Assembly: GCA_949316495.1 (NCBI GenBank)
Contig: OX439011.1
Coordinates: forward strand, 18,815,995-18,879,994
From: Amphiduros pacificus
Lineage: Eukaryota; Annelida; Polychaeta; Phyllodocida; Hesionidae
Reading direction: 5' to 3'
Length of the DNA stretch: 64,000 nucleotides
Shown piece after piece: positions 59,601-64,000 of the stretch (position 1 is the stretch's first letter; each line of letters opens with the position of its first letter). Under the pieces are notes generated by a model that saw nothing but the letters and a program-made list of their open reading frames with translations, was not told the DNA's origin and did no database searches. The position numbers and the translations under genes are program-made.

Positions 59601-59992
59601 ATCATGATATGTATTTTTCAAGAGTTCCTTTATCAACATGATTAAGACCAGGGTGAAATCGATTTTGTAACTGAAATGTTAACATTCTATGAATGTTTTT
59701 TTTCAGTTAAATCTTCACAATGTCTTGTTATAATAGTTATGTAATGTTATATATTTGTATGTTTACATTCATCTAAAGCCCAATTTCAACTGCAATAAAG
59801 CAGAATGTATATTCTGTTGATTTTAAAATGTTTTAATTATATTGTTTATGGCTTTTGCCATACCCAGGGAAAATAATTAAGAACATTCTGTGAGTTTCTG
59901 GGCTATATATGTATTCAAGAAGAGAAAAATAAATTATGCAATATATTAAACTGACAAACAGTTTATTCCTTGCTTAATACCTCTGCTCTATG
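59601..59992. other. AT-rich spacer
   Basis: Nothing recognised; contains chance AATAAA motifs. Confidence 0.4.
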
Positions 59993-60955
59993 CTACCCCT
60001 GATAGTAGGCAGCCCTTCATCTGACCACCCTGATAACAGGTTACCCCTGATAGGAGGCAGCCCTTCATCTGACCACCCTGATAACAGGTTACCCCTGATA
60101 GGAGGCAGCCCTTCATCTGACCACCCTGATAACAGGTTACCCCTGGTAGTAGGCAGCCCTTCATCTGACCACCCTGATAACAGGTTACCCCTGATAGTAG
60201 GCAGCCCTTCATCTGACCACCCTGATAACAGGTTAACCCTGATAGTAGGCAGCCCTTCATCTGACCACCCTGATAACAGGTTAACCCTGATAGTAGGCAG
60301 CCCTTCATCTGACCACCCTGATAACAGGTTACCCCTGATAGGAGGCAGCCCTTCATCTGAACACCCTGATAACAGGTTACCCCTGATAGTAGGCAGCCCT
60401 TCCTCTGACCACCCTGACAACAGGTTACCCCTGATAGGAGGCAGCCCTTCCTCTGACCACACTGATAACAGGTTACCCCTGATAGTAGGTAGCCCTTCAT
60501 CTGACCACCCTGACAACAGGTTACCCCTGATAGGAGGCAGCCCTTCATCTGACCACCCTGACAACAGGTTACCCCTGATAGGAGGCAGCCCTTCATCTGA
60601 ACACCCTGATAACAGGTTACCCCTGGTAGTAGGCAGCCCTTCCTCTGACCACCCTGATAACAGGTTACCCCTGATAGTAGGTAGCCCTTCATCTGACCAC
60701 CCCGACAACAGGTTACCCCTGATAGGAGGCAGCCCTTCATCTGACCACCCTGATAATAGGTTACCCCTGATAGTAGGCAGCCCTTCATCTGACCACCCTG
60801 ATAACAGGTTACCCCTGATAGTAGGCAGCCCTTCCTCTGACCACCCTGATAACAGGTTACCCCTGATAGGAGGCAGCCCTTCATCTGACCACCCTGATAA
60901 TAGGTTACCCCTGATAGTAGGCAGCCCTTCCTCTGACCACCCTGATAACAGCTAA
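59993..60955. repeat. 48-bp minisatellite
   Basis: About 20 copies with GGCAGCCCTTCATCTGACCA and GATAACAGGTTACCCCTG. The 48-bp period keeps three frames open on two strands, each giving a 16-residue repeat. Because equally long frames exist on both strands with no exon signals, it is judged non-coding. Confidence 0.96.
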
Positions 60956-62820
60956 AGAAAGATTCCCAGTTATTCTATAAAAAAAATATGTAGGGCATTG
61001 AGTAACAGTTGACAGACTTCTATTTGCAGTGTTGAAAATGTTGCTAAATACAAATACATAAATACAAAACTTAATAACACATGCTAATTATTTGGAAAAA
61101 CAATTTATTTTTCAATAAATCTTGAGTAAATACATGTACATTGCTTAAAGATTTTTCATTATTTACTGCAATCATATTCAGACCTTGCACTCCTGTGGAG
61201 TGTTCTATTTGCAATATAAAAGGATCACAATTATCTGTATTCAATTTATTGTTCATGATGTATACTATATCAAACTTAAAATTTGGTGATAAACTTACAT
61301 AATATTTTTACCTGACATTTTATTTTGCCGTTTTTCGTCACTAGGGCACTTAATCTCTTATGTTGACAATATTTTCTATAAACCAATGTTCACTTATTTG
61401 ATATCATAGTCATCAAAATGACCATTATCATTTGTTAAGAAAGATTATTATTATATTGTTCTTGACATGAATTGCATGATGTTATTCATGGTCCAGGACA
61501 GGAACTGTAATTGCGGTGTAACAGTGCAAAATATCCCATAGGATAATGCTAAATGTCCATTTAATTAATTTATTAAAAATGTCCATCTAAAACTCCTTCT
61601 TGAGATCTGTCAAAATATCAAAACAAACCACAACATTTTAATATATCTTATAAATATGACAAGCTTTTATTTAGTCTAAATTATATATGAAATGCATTTT
61701 GCAGCTGAAGGTTTATGAATTCTAGTTATCTCACCACTTTGTTGGATCAACTTTCCTTTGTGCGAATTTTCCAGGTGTTTGAGGAAAACTTCAAAAACTT
61801 GCATGCTACTTTTCATACTGGTCTGTTTATAATCTGAAAATCATTTAAAGAGGTCAAAATTTATCATAACATTTTCCATGTTTGCTTTATAAGTTGTTAC
61901 AATACATTTTGTAGTCATGGTTACTGCCAGAGCCCTGACTGATTGTGCATGGTTGCCATGGTATTAGCACATGCCACGAATGCTGTCAGTTGACACGTTT
62001 TTCAATTCTGGGAGCCAAACCAACCTGACTACATTACAAGTGATACCTTTCATACAATTTTGCATATTTCTGCTTAATTCTTTCAGCATAAATTTGTACA
62101 TAACAGCATACTTCTAATCTTAGTTGAATAGTTTAATACTGGATGACATGGATCAGAATGAGACATTTGTGACCTTGATGAGCCATTTTCTCATGTCTCC
62201 CCCAAACAAGATCCCTGCTAATGACCTCACTCTGTGCTGCAGTCTGTTAAGTGCACTTAAAGAATTCAATTTGGGCACATTTTCGTAAAATATCCAAATA
62301 AATAATTAAATGACTACAATTTGTCAAAAGTGGCTGGAGCTCAAATGTATGTGGCCTAGAGTAACTCATGTTGCTAACTCTAACCCATAATCTTATAAAT
62401 GCTCAGATGCCTCATATATAAATAAGCCCAGTGCCTCATTGGTCACAGTGGCATTGGAGCAGACGAACAGATTAAAGGAAGTGGGGATGAACAGACAAAC
62501 AAATGCACAGACACAGGACAGACAAGGTGATTACTAAATCAGATTCCAGTACCTCAACAATCCATATTTTATGCACTTTTTACTTTTTACTGAATATTTT
62601 CTCATGCATAACATACGTAATTATGAGATAACTTTGCTCTGACTTTTGTTAGTTATATTTGAATCTAGAACTTTAAACACACCCTGTTTGCTGATTTTTA
62701 TACCCATGTGTTTGAGGAACAAATTTGAAAATCTAAGCCAAGGTGACATCTTGGAGCCAAAAATCTATTTGGTCAGGGATGAGTGCAAAAAAAATAAGGG
62801 CATTCAAGCAGGGTCAATGC
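60956..62820. other. AT-rich sequence, nothing recognised
   Basis: No array, RNA gene or supported exon. A short run of AGACAGACAAGG-like sequence is near 62480-62530. Confidence 0.4.
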
Positions 62821-62827
62821 ATGACTG

Positions 62828-62925
62828 TATAGTGCCACACACTCGGTATGCATGACCATATAATCCCACACACTCGGTATGCATGACCATATAATCCCAC
62901 ACACTCGGTATGCATGACCATAAGG
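62828..62925. repeat. 31-bp repeat, 3 copies
   Basis: CACACACTCGGTATGCATGA plus CCATATAATCC, three times. It shares the period and GGTATGCAT core of the array at 63050. Confidence 0.88.
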
Positions 62926-63049
62926 AAATCCATTAAGAAATATTCGTCCAAAAAGGTAATCTCAAGTTCTATTTTCTTTCATAATGAAATTTACACTTCT
63001 CAGGGGAATACTTCTTGCTATAACTTAATATAATCATGGAACAAATATA

Positions 63050-63790
63050 TAATGCCAGGCAGTAGGTATGCATTACCAAATAGTGCCAGGCAGTAGGTAT
63101 GCATTACCATACAATGCCACGCAGTAGGTATGCATTACCATACCATGACATGCAGTAGGTATGCATTACCATATAGTGCCAGGCAGTAGGCATGCATTAC
63201 CATACAATGCCACGCAGTAGGTCTGCATTACCATACCATGCCACGCAGTAGGTATGCATTACCATATAGTGCCAGGCAGTAGGTATGCATTACCATATAG
63301 TGCCAGGCAGTAGGTATGCATTACCATATAGTGCCAGGCAGTAGGTATGCATTACCATATAGTCCCAGGCAGTAGGTATGCATTACCATATAGTGCCACC
63401 CAGTAGGTATGCATTACCATATAGTGCCAGGCAGTAGGTATGCATTACCATATAGTGCCAGGCAGTAGGTATGCATTACCATATAGTGCCAGGCAGTAGG
63501 TATGCATTACCATATAGTCCCAGGCAGTAGGTATGCATTACCATATAGTGCCACGCAGTAGGTATGCATTACCATATAGTCCCAGGCAGTAGGTATGCAT
63601 TACCATATAGTGCCACCCAGTAGGTATGCATTACCATATAGTGCCAGGCAGTAGGTATGCATTACCATATAGTGCCAGGCAGTAGGTATGCATTACCATA
63701 TAGTGCCACGCAGTAGGTATGCATTACCATATAGTGCCACGCAGTAGGTATGCATTACCATACAATGCCACGCACTCGGCAAGCATGACT
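63050..63790. repeat. 31-bp minisatellite (right edge)
   Basis: About 23 copies with GGCAGTAGGTATGCATTACC and ATATAGTGCC; the last copy reads CACGCACTCGGCAAGCATGA, like the small array at 62828. The core GGTATGCATTACC is nearly self-complementary. Confidence 0.96.
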
Positions 63791-64000
63791 ATGTATTGCT
63801 ATGCAACTGACGTGTGCGACCAGAAAATGCCAATTAACGCTCATGGCTGACCAAACAGATGAATGAAACTAACGATCGGCATGACCTGACATGAAAGTGG
63901 AATAAAACCATGCATCGGGCCTGTGCCCCAAGTGAGCATAGCATGCATGCATACCTTTCACTCTCTTGGCATCTGTATCAGACCTGTCTGTTTGATTGAG

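Noticed and set aside
59974-60955. Open frames of 244-321 codons on both strands with 16-residue repeats (NRLPLIVGSPSSDHPD type)
   Set aside because: The 48-bp unit keeps several frames open at once on opposite strands. Variation does not favour silent changes in any one frame, so coding is not supported.

Overview
The window is animal nuclear DNA: split genes with GT-AG introns, short phase-matched exons, tRNA-derived SINEs, a LINE remnant, and about 25 minisatellite arrays covering roughly 20 kb of the 64 kb. The SINE (tRNA head, CAAA-type tail after a TGTAAAACCCC-like end) and the overall texture suggest a lophotrochozoan, most likely a mollusc. That is an inference from sequence style only.

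Left third (about 0.5-18.4 kb, + strand): a small PR/SET-domain gene. Exon 882-930 encodes a hydrophobic, signal-peptide-like start. Exons 7756-7856 and 8085-8279 carry the linker and the first half of a PRDM9-like SET domain. The second half is encoded twice, by terminal exons 11862-12104 and 17863-18114, each with its own stop and candidate poly(A) signal. Predicted products are 195 and 198 residues, with no zinc fingers. The introns hold large arrays of 46, 19, 40, 40 and 33 bp units, two SINE copies and a small fossil Ty3/gypsy-like pol fragment.

Middle (18.4-30 kb): no confident gene. It holds a 5'-truncated LINE on the minus strand with an (ATT)n tail, a promoter-like stretch with a short candidate first exon at 24222-24253, a 31 bp minisatellite split by a SINE with target-site duplications, and a related 36 bp array.

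Right-centre (30.1-51.9 kb, + strand): a 20-exon gene for a predicted 933-residue charged, helical protein of unknown function. From exon 4 on every exon is phase 0 at both ends. The C-terminal two thirds is a series of about seven 60-75 residue helical modules separated by short acidic exons, with an A-B-A-B order in exons 11-16. Arrays of 16, 33/31, 33, 50, 37, 38 and 26 bp units lie in its introns. A SINE sits 15 bp from one splice acceptor.

Right end (52-64 kb): no confident gene. It holds arrays of 23, 20, 51, 48 and 31 bp units, a SINE 3' end, and a 2 kb imperfect inverted repeat (55.74-57.87 kb) with a recurring TACGTAC motif. Exon models were built by hand from reading frame, splice consensus and phase; no transcript or database evidence was available.
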